Assembly (NCBI GenBank): GCA_016860845.1
Contig: BOKF01000007.1
Coordinates: forward strand, 124,001-188,000
Length of the DNA: 64,000 bases
DNA from: Chloroflexota bacterium
GTDB lineage: Bacteria > Chloroflexota > Anaerolineae > 4572-78 > J111
Reading direction: 5' to 3'
Both the position numbers and the translations under genes were made by a program. Each line of letters opens with the position of its first letter. The stretch's first letter is position 1. Below, piece by piece: positions 1 through 8,592 of this stretch. The notes under the pieces were generated by a model. That model searched no databases, had not been told where the DNA came from, and saw nothing but the letters and a program-made list of their open reading frames with translations.

Positions 1-1187
1 CGGGTGCTGGCGGAAGCTGGGAAGACGAGGACGTGCGCAGCCCAGCAGTGCTAAAGGTGAACAGTGTTTATCACATGTGGTACGCGGGTGACGACGGCAC
101 GACTATCCGTATTGGTCACGCCACCTCCAGTGATGGCCTCAATTGGACCAAAGACCCGGCCAACCCGGTGCTGGATGTCGGTCCATCAGGTGGCTGGGAT
201 TGGCTGGATGTCTATGGACCGAGCGTGATCCAGGTTGGGACAAACTACCAACTCTGGTACTCCGGCAAAACTTTACCCGAAGCCTGGCAAACCGGCTATG
301 CCCTCTCGCCCAATGGCAGCAATTGGACTCGCCACGCGCTGGTCATTCCCAAGGGGCCTACCGGCGCTTTTGACGACGACTCCGCCGATTATCCGACAGT
401 TATTGCCGATGGGAATACCTTCAAGATTTGGTACTCCGGCTTCAGAAATGGCGGCACTTATAACATCGGCTACGCTACCGCCCAAGTGTGTGGCGCTACG
501 CCTGCACCACCGGTCACCCCGGTCTACCTGCCTATTGTGCAGAAAGGCGGCGGGGGTTCGTGTCCGGTCTATTACAGCGACAACTTTAGCAATCCCGACA
601 GCGGCTGGCCGGTTAGCGATAACAGTCAGCGGAAGTTCGGTTACGTGGGTGGGCAGTACCAAATCTGGGTTAAGATACCCTTTACGGGTTGGAGCGTTAC
701 TCCTGGAGCCAAGGCGACAGACTTTACCGCAGCCGTCAGCGCCCGCCGGGCCAGCGGCAGTGGCGGGGGGTATGGGATCATTTTCGGCATCAACGAGGAT
801 TTCAGTCAATGGTACGAGTTCGACATCGGCTCGAACAATTATAGCATCTGGAAATACAATAACGGTTATACCCCCTTGCGGAATTGGACTGTCTCTCCTC
901 ACATTAAAACTGGGACCAGTTGGAATCGCCTGAAGGTGATCCGCAGCGGGACCAGTATCGCCGTCTATGTCAATAACCAGGCTCTTGTCAATATCACTGA
1001 TGGCAGTTTTACCGGCCTGAGACGAATCGGGCTTACCGCAGGCTCCTCCAACGCAGGGCTTGATACTCGCTTTGACGATTTCTCCCTCTTTCCGGCCAGT
1101 TGTGGGGTGGGCGCGACTGAAACAGGTTTTGAAATGGGAGAACCGGGCGTCTACGAAGCGCCAGCACTGCCAGGACTGGAGGAGTGA
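1..1187 (+). CDS. Secreted beta-propeller / concanavalin-like protein (5' truncated)
   Basis: The frame is open to the window edge, so the true start lies upstream; a GTG at 33 is only an internal candidate. The first ~150 residues hold repeated blades of the form WYxG...IGxAxSxDGxxW, as in five-bladed propellers of the GH32/43/68 superfamily. A proline-rich linker ending in VYLPIVQK follows at about residues 155-172 (numbered from the GTG). The second half (from about 178) starts YYSDNFSNPDSGW and looks like a LamG/DUF1080-type jelly-roll domain. The order fits an extracellular carbohydrate-binding or -hydrolysing protein. The catalytic acids of GH43 cannot be assigned with confidence, so an enzymatic role is unproven. 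It converges with the next gene, leaving an 11-base gap. Confidence 0.6.
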   Translation, partial: GAGGSWEDEDVRSPAVLKVNSVYHMWYAGDDGTTIRIGHATSSDGLNWTKDPANPVLDVGPSGGWDWLDVYGPSVIQVGTNYQLWYSGKTLPEAWQTGYALSPNGSNWTRHALVIPKGPTGAFDDDSADYPTVIADGNTFKIWYSGFRNGGTYNIGYATAQVCGATPAPPVTPVYLPIVQKGGGGSCPVYYSDNFSNPDSGWPVSDNSQRKFGYVGGQYQIWVKIPFTGWSVTPGAKATDFTAAVSARRASGSGGGYGIIFGINEDFSQWYEFDIGSNNYSIWKYNNGYTPLRNWTVSPHIKTGTSWNRLKVIRSGTSIAVYVNNQALVNITDGSFTGLRRIGLTAGSSNAGLDTRFDDFSLFPASCGVGATETGFEMGEPGVYEAPALPGLEE

Positions 1188-1198
1188 TCAAAAAAACA

Positions 1199-1969
1199 TC
1201 ATCTCTCTAGCCTCGGATAGCCTGGCTCCGGCGCGCGGCCTTCAATCAAGTCGGTCAGGCGGCTGTAGCTGTGGGCCAGGCTGGCGTTGACCAGGGTGTC
1301 CAACTGGAGGTAGCCAACCAGACAGCGGGCTTCGGCAATACCGGTGCGAAAGGATTCCAGCTTCTGGCGGCGTTCTTCCGGTGTGGGCCGGTCGAACATA
1401 TCCACCAGAGCCAGGTATTCACCCTCAAGGTCAGGAGCGCTGACAAAACGATAGGCTCCTTGCCAAAAAGCTTCCAACTCGGAGCGGGGAATGGCCGGGA
1501 TTACCTCCACAATTTGGAGCGAGCCAAACGCCACAACAATGGCCGGGTAATTGCGGATACGCTGCCGGGCCAACTCGTCCAGCGCGGCAAAAGCCGGTCC
1601 CGGCCCGATATGCCTGAATTGCAGCCAGGTTTCATGCCGCCACAGGTGCTTTGAGACCTCGTCCACGCACAAGTGACACAAAAAACCGAGAGCAAATGCC
1701 TGGGCTTCCGGCGAAAGCTGGGCAAAGGGCCGGCTCAAAAACTCCGCCTGGTGTTCCAAAAATGCGGCGCTGCGATGGGAAGCCATCAACTCGTAGTCGC
1801 CAAAGCGATCAAAAAAGTGGGTGTCCCGCTGGGCCAGGGTAGGCGAGAGTTTGTCCACATCGGGCGCGAGGCAACCAAAACAAAATTGGCCATAGTAGGA
1901 TTGCCAGGGGCCGGGCAGCTCCGGCCAAATTTTTTCAGCAACCAGAAAGTGAGTGTTAAAAGGGGCCAT
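1199..1969 (-). CDS. Zinc-dependent phospholipase C-like protein
   Basis: 256 residues resembling the zinc-dependent phospholipase C/S1-P1-nuclease-like family (Zn_dep_PLPC). Visible features are an N-terminal NTHFLVAEKI histidine motif, FCFGCLAPDVDK with a metal-ligand Asp, THFFD near residue 50, and GFLCHLCVDEV near 95-105. These His/Asp positions are the expected zinc ligands. There is no signal peptide, so a cytoplasmic location is likely, unlike classical secreted phospholipases. It lies 14 bases downstream of the SWIM-domain gene in the same direction and is probably co-transcribed. The substrate is unknown. Confidence 0.6.
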   Translation of the reverse strand: MAPFNTHFLVAEKIWPELPGPWQSYYGQFCFGCLAPDVDKLSPTLAQRDTHFFDRFGDYELMASHRSAAFLEHQAEFLSRPFAQLSPEAQAFALGFLCHLCVDEVSKHLWRHETWLQFRHIGPGPAFAALDELARQRIRNYPAIVVAFGSLQIVEVIPAIPRSELEAFWQGAYRFVSAPDLEGEYLALVDMFDRPTPEERRQKLESFRTGIAEARCLVGYLQLDTLVNASLAHSYSRLTDLIEGRAPEPGYPRLER

Positions 1970-1983
1970 CGGCGGTTGAAACG

Positions 1984-3756
1984 TTATTTACGTAGCTTCT
2001 CCAATTGGGGCCGTAATGAATATTTGCGGGCGTGTTTGTTAATGAGTCCTTCCAGATACGAGCGCCACTCCTGGGTCCGGCCACTGCCCTGGTAAGCCTG
2101 GCGGGCCTTGTCGAGCCAGCGAATGGCGTGGTGATAATGCTGCGACTTGCCCGTATCCATAATCGCCTCGGCCTGCCGACGGCACTGCTGAAAGACCCAC
2201 TCAGGCTGGCTTTGCATGGCGGCCTCGACGACCCGTTCCAGGGCCTCATAGCCCACGTAAGGAGCCTTATCAACCGCCTTAACGGCCTCGTCAACCATGC
2301 CCTCATGCAGGTAGATTTCAATTTTGTTACCGGCATAAGCCGTCGCAGCAAGTTGCGTGAGCAGTTCAACTTTAACGGCGGGCCAAACCTGGCCGGCTAC
2401 AGCTTCGGCTGCCAGGTACTCGACCAGCGAGGGCGAGCGAGCAAAGGCAACCCTGGCTGCTTGTAAAGCAAGATCCGACTGGAACATCTGGGCCGCAAAG
2501 TCACGCAGCCAGCGGGCCAGCGGCAAACTTTCTCCGTGCAGCGACAACCCTTGCTCGGCTATCTTGAGAGCGTCACCCGGCTGCTGGTGCTCGCGCAGAG
2601 CCTGGGCCAGGGCTAATGCTTCCTCGGCGGTGGTCATGGTTTGGTTGGCATAGGCGACCGCTTCCTCGCCGCGCCCCAGTTTAACCAGCATTGTCAAGTA
2701 GAGGGCCGTCTGTCCCTCGGCCTCGGCTAGATGGAGGTATTCGCTGGTACGGCCCTGCCGTTCCAGTACGTTCAAGCGGGCCAGGGTTAAATCGTCGGCA
2801 TACCAGGGCGCTTCGTTCTCCCACGCGCCTTTGTCGGTAATCTGCCCTTGCAACGCCTTTTGCAAAGGCGGATAATCCCAGCCCTGCTCGGCGGCGGCAA
2901 TAGCCACGTCAAACCCTTCATCAACCCCATACTCTTCAACTTCACCCTGCCACCGCGTCAATTTTTTCGCTAAAGCCTTGCGCTCTTCGCGCGACAGGTC
3001 CGCGCTGAGAATCGCCTCGGCAAAGAGCGAGCCAATCTCGGCAAAGAGGCCACTCAATTCGCCCTCGTCGTCAAATTCAAACCAACGATCTACATAGGGT
3101 TCGGTTATGGCCTCCAGGATGAGCAGAGCATTTCGGCCGTCGCCGGCCTCGATAAAGGGTTGAGTTTGATGGAACAATTCGCTCATTTGCTGCGCGATAC
3201 CGCCAATGTGCCAGTAGGCTTCAGAGGCGCGCATGCCCCCCAGGCTGCCTAAAATAGTATTGGCCTGCCGCCGGAAAGGAGTGGGGTCAATCGGGGTTTG
3301 GCGCTGGCGAGGGGCGCTGCTCGCTTTTTCCGTTACCGGCTCCTTTTTGAGCGCCAGTTGGGCCTCAACCCAATCCAGCAGACGCGGCTGCTCCGACAGG
3401 AGTTGGGTCAGCAACGCCCGCAATTGATCTTGTCCCAAATCGGCCAGCAATTCATCCACAGTAGGCCGCTGAGTTACCCGGTCGGGCTGGCGCATAAAAC
3501 TGAACAAAACGGCAACAATGTGCTTGCAGAAGCCGCCCCAATCATAGGGACAGGTACACTCGGCGTCAACCAGTTCGCCATTTTCTAACTTTATGGTTAC
3601 TTCGTAAGGTTCGTAGCTGCTCCCCTCCACTTGAGCCAGCAGGGTATCGTCCCGCTGCTGCAAGTCAACCACTGCACCGCTCTCATAATAATCTCGACCC
3701 CGGCTAAAGGACTCCGCCGAGGCCAGGCTGCGGATTTGAGCTTCGGTGATGGGCAT
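1984..3756 (-). CDS. SWIM zinc-finger domain protein
   Basis: 590 residues. An N-terminal SWIM zinc finger of the form CxC-x8-CxH (C-T-C-P...F-C-K-H-I, about residues 68-81) follows a short beta-rich segment. The rest is an alpha-helical, TPR-like repeat region rich in Ala and Leu. SWIM domains bind DNA or protein partners and bacterial members often sit beside helicases or AAA proteins, but no such partner is in view here. The start is well supported: an AGGAGA ribosome-binding site precedes the ATG and overlaps the stop of the upstream micro-ORF. The molecular role is unknown. Confidence 0.75.
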   Translation of the reverse strand: MPITEAQIRSLASAESFSRGRDYYESGAVVDLQQRDDTLLAQVEGSSYEPYEVTIKLENGELVDAECTCPYDWGGFCKHIVAVLFSFMRQPDRVTQRPTVDELLADLGQDQLRALLTQLLSEQPRLLDWVEAQLALKKEPVTEKASSAPRQRQTPIDPTPFRRQANTILGSLGGMRASEAYWHIGGIAQQMSELFHQTQPFIEAGDGRNALLILEAITEPYVDRWFEFDDEGELSGLFAEIGSLFAEAILSADLSREERKALAKKLTRWQGEVEEYGVDEGFDVAIAAAEQGWDYPPLQKALQGQITDKGAWENEAPWYADDLTLARLNVLERQGRTSEYLHLAEAEGQTALYLTMLVKLGRGEEAVAYANQTMTTAEEALALAQALREHQQPGDALKIAEQGLSLHGESLPLARWLRDFAAQMFQSDLALQAARVAFARSPSLVEYLAAEAVAGQVWPAVKVELLTQLAATAYAGNKIEIYLHEGMVDEAVKAVDKAPYVGYEALERVVEAAMQSQPEWVFQQCRRQAEAIMDTGKSQHYHHAIRWLDKARQAYQGSGRTQEWRSYLEGLINKHARKYSLRPQLEKLRK

Positions 3757-3758
3757 TT

Positions 3759-3878
3759 TTATCTCCTATACGCTGCGCTTCCCTGCTTGCCTTTCCAAAA
3801 CGGGCAGAATGGACAATCCTCACCTTCGGGGTAGTCAATTCCTTCTTCGTGGGGGCAGCCAATGATGCCGTTCGTCAT
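3759..3878 (-). CDS. Micro-protein with CPxCP zinc-ribbon-like motif
   Basis: A 39-residue frame starting at ATG 3878 (MTNGIIGCPHEEG...) with Cys at GCPH and in CPFCPFW, a C-x(n)-C-x2-C arrangement that could bind a metal. Its stop codon (TAA 3761-3759) is fused to the Shine-Dalgarno of the SWIM gene (AGGAGATAA, ATG at 3756), which implies translational coupling. An open extension upstream to 3977 exists but is basic and hydrophobic and probably not translated. The ribosome-binding site for this start is weak. The coupling is seen; the function is unknown. Confidence 0.45.
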   Translation of the reverse strand: MTNGIIGCPHEEGIDYPEGEDCPFCPFWKGKQGSAAYRR

Positions 3879-3978
3879 GATCACATTTTTTCTAGTGAGT
3901 ATAATCAATCTTTTGTTTTTAACCAAAGCCGGGTGTATCCGTATCAAAATCCGTGTCCAACATGTCTCCCCTCTCAAT

Positions 3979-4007
3979 TAAACACCCATCAAACCTTGTG
4001 CTATAAT
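3979..4007 (+). promoter_or_regulatory. Promoter giving a probably leaderless mRNA
   Basis: TATAAT at 4002-4007, preceded by TGC (extended -10), with TAAACA at 3979-3984 as a 4/6 match to -35 and a 17-base spacer. Only seven bases separate the -10 from the ATG at 4015, so transcription should start at or next to the start codon. Confidence 0.6.
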
Positions 4008-4014
4008 ACGGCCA

Positions 4015-5169
4015 ATGAAGGGCCGACCCATCCATATCGGGCTGAATGCGCACCTGTTATCACTGAGCCAATCGTACCGGGGCGCCGGGATAAGCTGGTA
4101 TATCTTCAATCTGCTCAAGAATCTGGCCCGGGTGTCGCCAGATTTTTGTTATAGCGCCTTTTTGAGCGACCGGGCATTTCAGGAGCCGGCGCTGGCGCTG
4201 CACCTGAGCCGCCTGCCGACCCAGCGCCCGGAAGTACGGATTCTATGGGAACAGTTCATCCAGCCGCTGGCGCTGCGCCAGGCCGGGGTGGACCTACTGC
4301 ACGCCCTGGCTTTTGTCGCACCCCTGGCTGCGCCCTGTCCCTTCGTCGTCACCGTGTATGACCTCAGCTTTTTGCGCACCCCCGAGGCGTTTCGTCCTTT
4401 CAATCGCTGGTACCTGCGACAATTTACAGCCATCTCGGTCAAACGGGCCAGGGCGGTCATCGCCATTTCAGAGAGCACCCGGCAGGATGTGATCAATTTG
4501 TTGGGCGCGCCGCCGGAGCGAGTCCACACCGTTTACTGCGGCGCGGACGAACAGTTTCGACCCTTGCCCGCCGCCAAAATCGCCGCCTTTAAGGCTGCGC
4601 GGGGCTTGCCTGACACGTTTGTCTTATTTTTGGGCACCCTGGAGCCGCGTAAAAACGTGGCTGGCCTTATTCGGGCTTATGCGCTATGGCGGGAACAGGA
4701 GCCAAATGCGCCGCCGCTCATCATCGCCGGAGGCAAAGGCTGGTACTATCGCCACATTTTTGGCCTGGTCGAGTCGCTCAACCTGACGGCTACTGTACGC
4801 TTTGCCGACTATGTACCGCAAAGTGAATTGCCCTTGTGGTATAATGCGGCTTCACTGTTTGTCTATCCTTCCCATTTTGAGGGCTTTGGTCTGCCGGTTT
4901 TGGAAGCGATGGCCTGTGGCACGCCCGTGATTACCAGTACAGTTTCGTCTTTACCGGAGGTGACCGGCACGGACGGAGTAGCCTGTCTGGTCAATCCAAC
5001 CGACAGTGAGGCTCTGGCTGAGGCGATGCGTCACATCATGGCCGATCGTGATCTCCGGGCGGGTATGGCCCAGCAAGGTCTGGATCGTGCCGCCGGCTTT
5101 CGTTGGGACAAGACAGCCCAAGAGACGGTGGCTGTTTATAGAAAAGCTCTTTCAAGAGCAGGGAACTGA
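4015..5169 (+). CDS. Glycosyltransferase family 4 (GT-B fold)
   Basis: 384 residues with the two Rossmann halves of a GT-B enzyme. The nucleotide-sugar-binding half contains LGTLEPRKN (about 205-213) and the EGFGLPVLEAMACGTPV motif (EX7E, about 288-304) typical of GT4 retaining enzymes. It probably adds a sugar to a lipid-linked oligosaccharide at the inner face of the membrane. The polyprenyl-phosphate sugar transferase lies immediately downstream, which fits exopolysaccharide or cell-surface glycan assembly. It is a paralogue of the gene at 46556. The N-terminus agrees with the leaderless promoter 7 bases upstream. Donor and acceptor sugars cannot be read from sequence. Confidence 0.85.
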   Translation: MKGRPIHIGLNAHLLSLSQSYRGAGISWYIFNLLKNLARVSPDFCYSAFLSDRAFQEPALALHLSRLPTQRPEVRILWEQFIQPLALRQAGVDLLHALAFVAPLAAPCPFVVTVYDLSFLRTPEAFRPFNRWYLRQFTAISVKRARAVIAISESTRQDVINLLGAPPERVHTVYCGADEQFRPLPAAKIAAFKAARGLPDTFVLFLGTLEPRKNVAGLIRAYALWREQEPNAPPLIIAGGKGWYYRHIFGLVESLNLTATVRFADYVPQSELPLWYNAASLFVYPSHFEGFGLPVLEAMACGTPVITSTVSSLPEVTGTDGVACLVNPTDSEALAEAMRHIMADRDLRAGMAQQGLDRAAGFRWDKTAQETVAVYRKALSRAGN

Positions 5170-5239
5170 AGGAATTCATCGGATTTGAGGGAAGATCTCT
5201 TGAAACCTTTCAGTTCCTTCGAGCTCCCTTAAGTCCCAT
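5158..5239. repeat. Imperfect hairpin with period-10 arms
   Basis: The left arm has purine-rich GGA words spaced about ten bases apart (from 5160) and overlaps the stop codon of the preceding glycosyltransferase. The right arm has AGTTCC / AGCTCC / AGTCCC words ten bases apart (5211-5239). The two arms are roughly complementary. There is no U-tract, so it is not a normal terminator. It belongs to the window-wide class of periodic-arm hairpins. Confidence 0.5.
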
Positions 5240-5257
5240 TTCCTGGATTATACTTTC

Positions 5258-6703
5258 GTGAAACGCCTAGCGACGATTTTTTTTAGCAACCAAAGAGCTG
5301 CTGCCCTGGCCTGGGTGCTCATTGATGTGATTCTGATCAATATCGCCTTTGGCCTGGCCTATTGGGTACGCTACCGGCTGCAACTCTTCCGGGCAGTAGA
5401 CCCGGCCTTTGACGTCCCTTATCAGGTCTACTGGCCCTTTGCCGGTTTGTTTACGCTGCTGCTGATTCTGGTGTACCGGCAGCATGGGGCCTACCGGCTG
5501 CGCCGCCAGATTTCCTGGTTTGACGAATTTTACGCGATTATCAATGGCACCGCCACCGGCACCATCATCATGATTGTCTTTATCTTTCTCTACCAGGCGG
5601 CCTTTTATTCCCGCGCCATTTTTATTTATGCCGGTATCTTTGTGGTGATATTAGTGGGCCTGAGCCGCTTGATCAAGGTGAGTCTGCTGCGCTACCTGCG
5701 CCGACGGGGCATCGGCTCGGAACGGGTCTTAATTGTTGGTGCGGGTGAGGTGGCGCGCACGGTCATGCGGGCAGTAGTGGCCAATCCTGAGTGTGGTTTC
5801 AACATCATCGGCTTTTTGGATGACAATCCCCTCAAGGGTGAAACCGATATTGGCCGCTTCAAGGCCCTCGGCGGCCTGGATAACCTGCCCGATGTTCTGC
5901 GCGAGCAAGCTATTGACGAGGTTATTATCACCCTGCCCTGGCAGTATCACCGTAAGATTGTTAGCATCATGACCCTCTGCGAACGCGGTGGTATCCGGAC
6001 CCGGATTGTACCCGACCTATTTCAGATGACCATCAGCCGCATGCAGGTCGAGGATATTGCCGGGGTACCGATGATTGGGGTCAAAGAGGTTAGCATCAGC
6101 GGTCTCAATCAGGTGGTCAAACGAAGTATTGATCTGGTCTTTGCGGGCCTGGCGCTGGTTAGCGGCGCGCCGCTCATGGCGTTGCTGGCGCTGATGATCA
6201 AACTGGAGTCGCCGGGACCGGTGCTGTTCCGGCAAGAACGGGTTGGCCGCAATGGCCGGTGCTTTACCGTTTATAAATTCCGCTCAATGGTTGAGGGGGC
6301 TGAAGAGCAGCAGGAAGCTCTGCAGGAGTTTAATGAGGCCGACGGACCGCTGTTTAAGATTAGAGATGATCCGCGGACGACCCACGTGGGCAAATTGCTG
6401 CGCAAATTCAGTCTGGATGAATTGCCCCAGCTCTACAATGTCCTCCGAGGGGAGATGAGCCTGATTGGCCCGCGCCCGCCCCTACCTGCCGAAGTCAAGC
6501 AGTACCAGGAGTGGCACAAACGCCGTCTGGAAGTCGCGCCCGGTTTGACCGGCCTGTCACAAATCAGCGGGCGCTCTCAGCTAACTTTTGACGAAACCGC
6601 CCTGCTCGACATCTATTACATCGAAAACTGGTCGCTTGGCCTTGATACCAAGATTTTGTTACAGACGATTCCCCGCGTGATTTTTGGAAACGGGGCTTAT
6701 TAG
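5258..6703 (+). CDS. Undecaprenyl-phosphate sugar phosphotransferase (polyprenyl glycosylphosphotransferase)
   Basis: 481 residues. Four or five transmembrane helices occupy the first ~150 residues, followed by a nucleotide-binding CoA-binding-like domain (VLIVGAGEVARTV, about 160) and the C-terminal bacterial sugar transferase domain from about 285. That domain shows KRSIDLVFAGLAL, the RQERVGRNGRCFTVYKFRSM signature, KFSLDELPQLYNVLRGEMSLIGPRP, and PGLTGLSQISGRSQLTFDE. The family transfers a sugar-1-phosphate (often Glc or Gal) to undecaprenyl phosphate as the first step of exopolysaccharide synthesis. The GTG start at 5258 is chosen for full membrane topology; a TATACT at 5249 lies too close to serve as its -10. 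Its stop overlaps the stop of the convergent next gene by four bases. Confidence 0.85.
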   Translation: MKRLATIFFSNQRAAALAWVLIDVILINIAFGLAYWVRYRLQLFRAVDPAFDVPYQVYWPFAGLFTLLLILVYRQHGAYRLRRQISWFDEFYAIINGTATGTIIMIVFIFLYQAAFYSRAIFIYAGIFVVILVGLSRLIKVSLLRYLRRRGIGSERVLIVGAGEVARTVMRAVVANPECGFNIIGFLDDNPLKGETDIGRFKALGGLDNLPDVLREQAIDEVIITLPWQYHRKIVSIMTLCERGGIRTRIVPDLFQMTISRMQVEDIAGVPMIGVKEVSISGLNQVVKRSIDLVFAGLALVSGAPLMALLALMIKLESPGPVLFRQERVGRNGRCFTVYKFRSMVEGAEEQQEALQEFNEADGPLFKIRDDPRTTHVGKLLRKFSLDELPQLYNVLRGEMSLIGPRPPLPAEVKQYQEWHKRRLEVAPGLTGLSQISGRSQLTFDETALLDIYYIENWSLGLDTKILLQTIPRVIFGNGAY

Positions 6704-7626
6704 ACCGTGTCCTCAGTTTCTTCAGTTTCCGGCGGGTGAGTCTCCTCAGGCCGGCCGACCGGCATATCCATTGTCACCGACTTGGCTCTTCTAAACGAGG
6801 CTGAGTCAACTGCCACTTCTTTCAAGCCCGGTGGAATAACCACTTTAGCCCCTATGGGTCCGGCCCCACCGGCTGGCGTCCGCCCTTGCAGCCGGTCAAT
6901 CTCTTGCCTGACTCGCTGCAACTCGCGCTGGACAAAATCAAGGTTGAGTTTTAACTCCAAAGGCATGTCAGCCCCTGTCACCAGGCGCTGCTCCTCCAAA
7001 TCGCGGAGCTTTTGCTGCCAATCGGCGGCCTGTTTGCGTAATGAATCCAGGGCCAGGTTCACGACGGAAGGAATTTCGGAGTTTCCTTCCGTCGAGCGTT
7101 CGGCCCAGCCGGGTAAGGCCATATTTAAAGCTTGTTCAATTTCATACAGGAGCGTGTTGCTGCGTAAATAAAGGTCGCCCAGGTTGCTTAACCGCCCGCG
7201 CATCATGGTGATAGCCCAGACCACAAAGGCGCCAATGACCAAGGCCATGCCGCCGCTGCTCACCAGGCAGGCCAGGCTGTTGATAATCAAATCCTCCAAA
7301 ATGATGGAGTTGATGCCCAACCCCAGCAACGCCAAGATCACCCCAAACATCACAATCCCCGACAGCCGGGGTAAGATGACTCGCTGCGACCGTTCAGCCA
7401 AAACGTCCTGGGTAATGGCTTTAGGCACTCTTTTGTCAAAATCGTGCTCCCCCAATAGAGCCTTGGCCTCAAGCCGCACCTGATTGAACTGCTCATTGCG
7501 GGCGTCATTCTCCTCGTCTGCCGGCAAGGGTGCAATCGTGTTCAGGAAGGCCAGCACCGACAGGCGCACTTGCTGCAACTGGTCCAACTCCTGCGGGGTG
7601 AAATTAGATTGACTTACTTCAGTCAT
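6700..7626 (-). CDS. Two-helix membrane protein with C-terminal coiled coil
   Basis: 308 residues, family not recognised. Residues 1-85 are charged and helical. Two transmembrane segments lie at about 88-110 and 118-142. Residues 195-250 form a predicted coiled coil (ALDSLRKQAADWQQKLRDL and repeated Q/E/L heptads), and the C-terminus is a Pro/Glu/Thr-rich tail. It converges with the sugar transferase gene and the two stop codons overlap. It may be a structural or scaffold membrane protein, but nothing in the sequence defines a role. Confidence 0.6.
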   Translation of the reverse strand: MTEVSQSNFTPQELDQLQQVRLSVLAFLNTIAPLPADEENDARNEQFNQVRLEAKALLGEHDFDKRVPKAITQDVLAERSQRVILPRLSGIVMFGVILALLGLGINSIILEDLIINSLACLVSSGGMALVIGAFVVWAITMMRGRLSNLGDLYLRSNTLLYEIEQALNMALPGWAERSTEGNSEIPSVVNLALDSLRKQAADWQQKLRDLEEQRLVTGADMPLELKLNLDFVQRELQRVRQEIDRLQGRTPAGGAGPIGAKVVIPPGLKEVAVDSASFRRAKSVTMDMPVGRPEETHPPETEETEDTV

Positions 7627-7768
7627 GAAAAGATCGTTCCTCTTTGCTCAAGCTTTAATTTACCGCCAGAATTATAGCCGAGCCATCAAAAAATCGCCAA
7701 TGCTTTTGAAATCAGCAACTATTCTCAATTTTAGAGGGAGTGGTAAGAGCGAAGCTTCAGCCCCTACC

Positions 7769-7800
7769 AAAACAAAACCCGTCCCAGAGTTGGGACGGGT
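7769..7800 (-). terminator. Intrinsic terminator of the stable-RNA operon
   Basis: A perfect 9-bp stem (ACCCGTCCC, loop of 6, GGGACGGGT) followed on the minus strand by TTTGTTTT. It lies 16 bases downstream of tRNA-Gly, the last gene of the tRNA/rnpB operon. Confidence 0.85.
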
Positions 7801-7813
7801 CTTGTTGAACAAA

Positions 7814-7889
<76 letters not shown>

Positions 7890-7891
7890 AA

Positions 7892-7964
<73 letters not shown>

Positions 7965-7966
7965 TT

Positions 7967-8030
7967 ATGGAAGGATGAAGGATAAAGGATGAAACATATC
8001 TGACTCATCCTCCATATTTCATCCATCTAT
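7967..8030. repeat. Hairpin with period-7 arms between tRNAs
   Basis: The left arm (7968-7992) is built of AGGATGA / AGGATAA / AGGATGA heptamers; the right arm (8005-8027) has TCATCC and CATCC words that pair with it. It sits between tRNA-fMet and tRNA-Trp, where it may act as a processing spacer. Confidence 0.6.
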
Positions 8031-8032
8031 AG

Positions 8033-8104
8033 TAGCGGGGGCGGGACTCGAACCCACGACCTCCAGGTTATGAGCCTGGCGAGCTGCCTCTGCTCCACCC
8101 CGCA
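8033..8104 (-). tRNA. Initiator tRNA-fMet (CAT)
   Basis: Cloverleaf with anticodon loop CTCATAA. Two initiator hallmarks are visible: no Watson-Crick pair at position 1-72 (T1 opposite T72) and an A11-T24 pair in the D-stem (GAGC/GCTC). The anticodon stem is CCAGG/CCTGG, so the usual three G-C pairs at 29-31/39-41 are reduced to A29-T41 plus two G-C pairs. Confidence 0.88.
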
Positions 8105-8123
8105 GTATTGGTATGATCTGATA

Positions 8124-8558
8124 CGATGAGTTTGAGTACTCCCGATTCTGTTTTAGCCGTCATCTGTCTCACCCTGAGTTTAGGGTGGCAACGCCTAACT
8201 TGCAGGCTGTTAGCCTACTTTGTCGTTGTTGCTGCGATGAGACCGAACCTTAACAGCCCGGCCCACTCACCTTGCTCTCGATTGCACGCTCGCCTAGCCG
8301 GTTTCGTTACCGAAAACCGCTGGTAGGCTCTTACCCTACCCTTTCAGCCATTACCTTTCAATAGCTCAGGGTTTATTCTGAGTTTAACGAAGGGCTGGTT
8401 TACTTTCTGTTGCGGTTGTAGTCACCCCGTTTCTTGGCGGGGCGCCCTCACTTACTGTTTCGTGAGGCAATCTTGCTCTGGAAATAAATCTCAGAGCGGA
8501 GAGTCGGGAAGTTCCTCTACCCAGTTTGTAACCTGGATAGCGACGGCGCCACTCATCA
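8124..8558 (-). ncRNA. rnpB: RNase P RNA (type A)
   Basis: The catalytic RNA of RNase P, which trims tRNA 5' leaders. On the minus strand conserved blocks appear in order: GAGGAACTTCCCGACTC near the 5' end (P4 region), ACAGAAAGTAAACC, GGTAAGGGTGAAAGGGT with GGTAAGAGCCTACCAGC, and ACAGAATCGGGAGTAC near the 3' end. The ends are set by P1: GATGAGT at 8557-8551 pairs with ACTCATC at 8131-8125. The length of about 435 nt is usual for type A. It lies between tRNA-Arg and tRNA-fMet, downstream of a single consensus promoter, so it is probably co-transcribed with its own substrates. Short open frames inside it are spurious. Confidence 0.93.
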
Positions 8559-8592
8559 TAATAGATCAATTTTTAAAGGAGCAACCCCTTAG

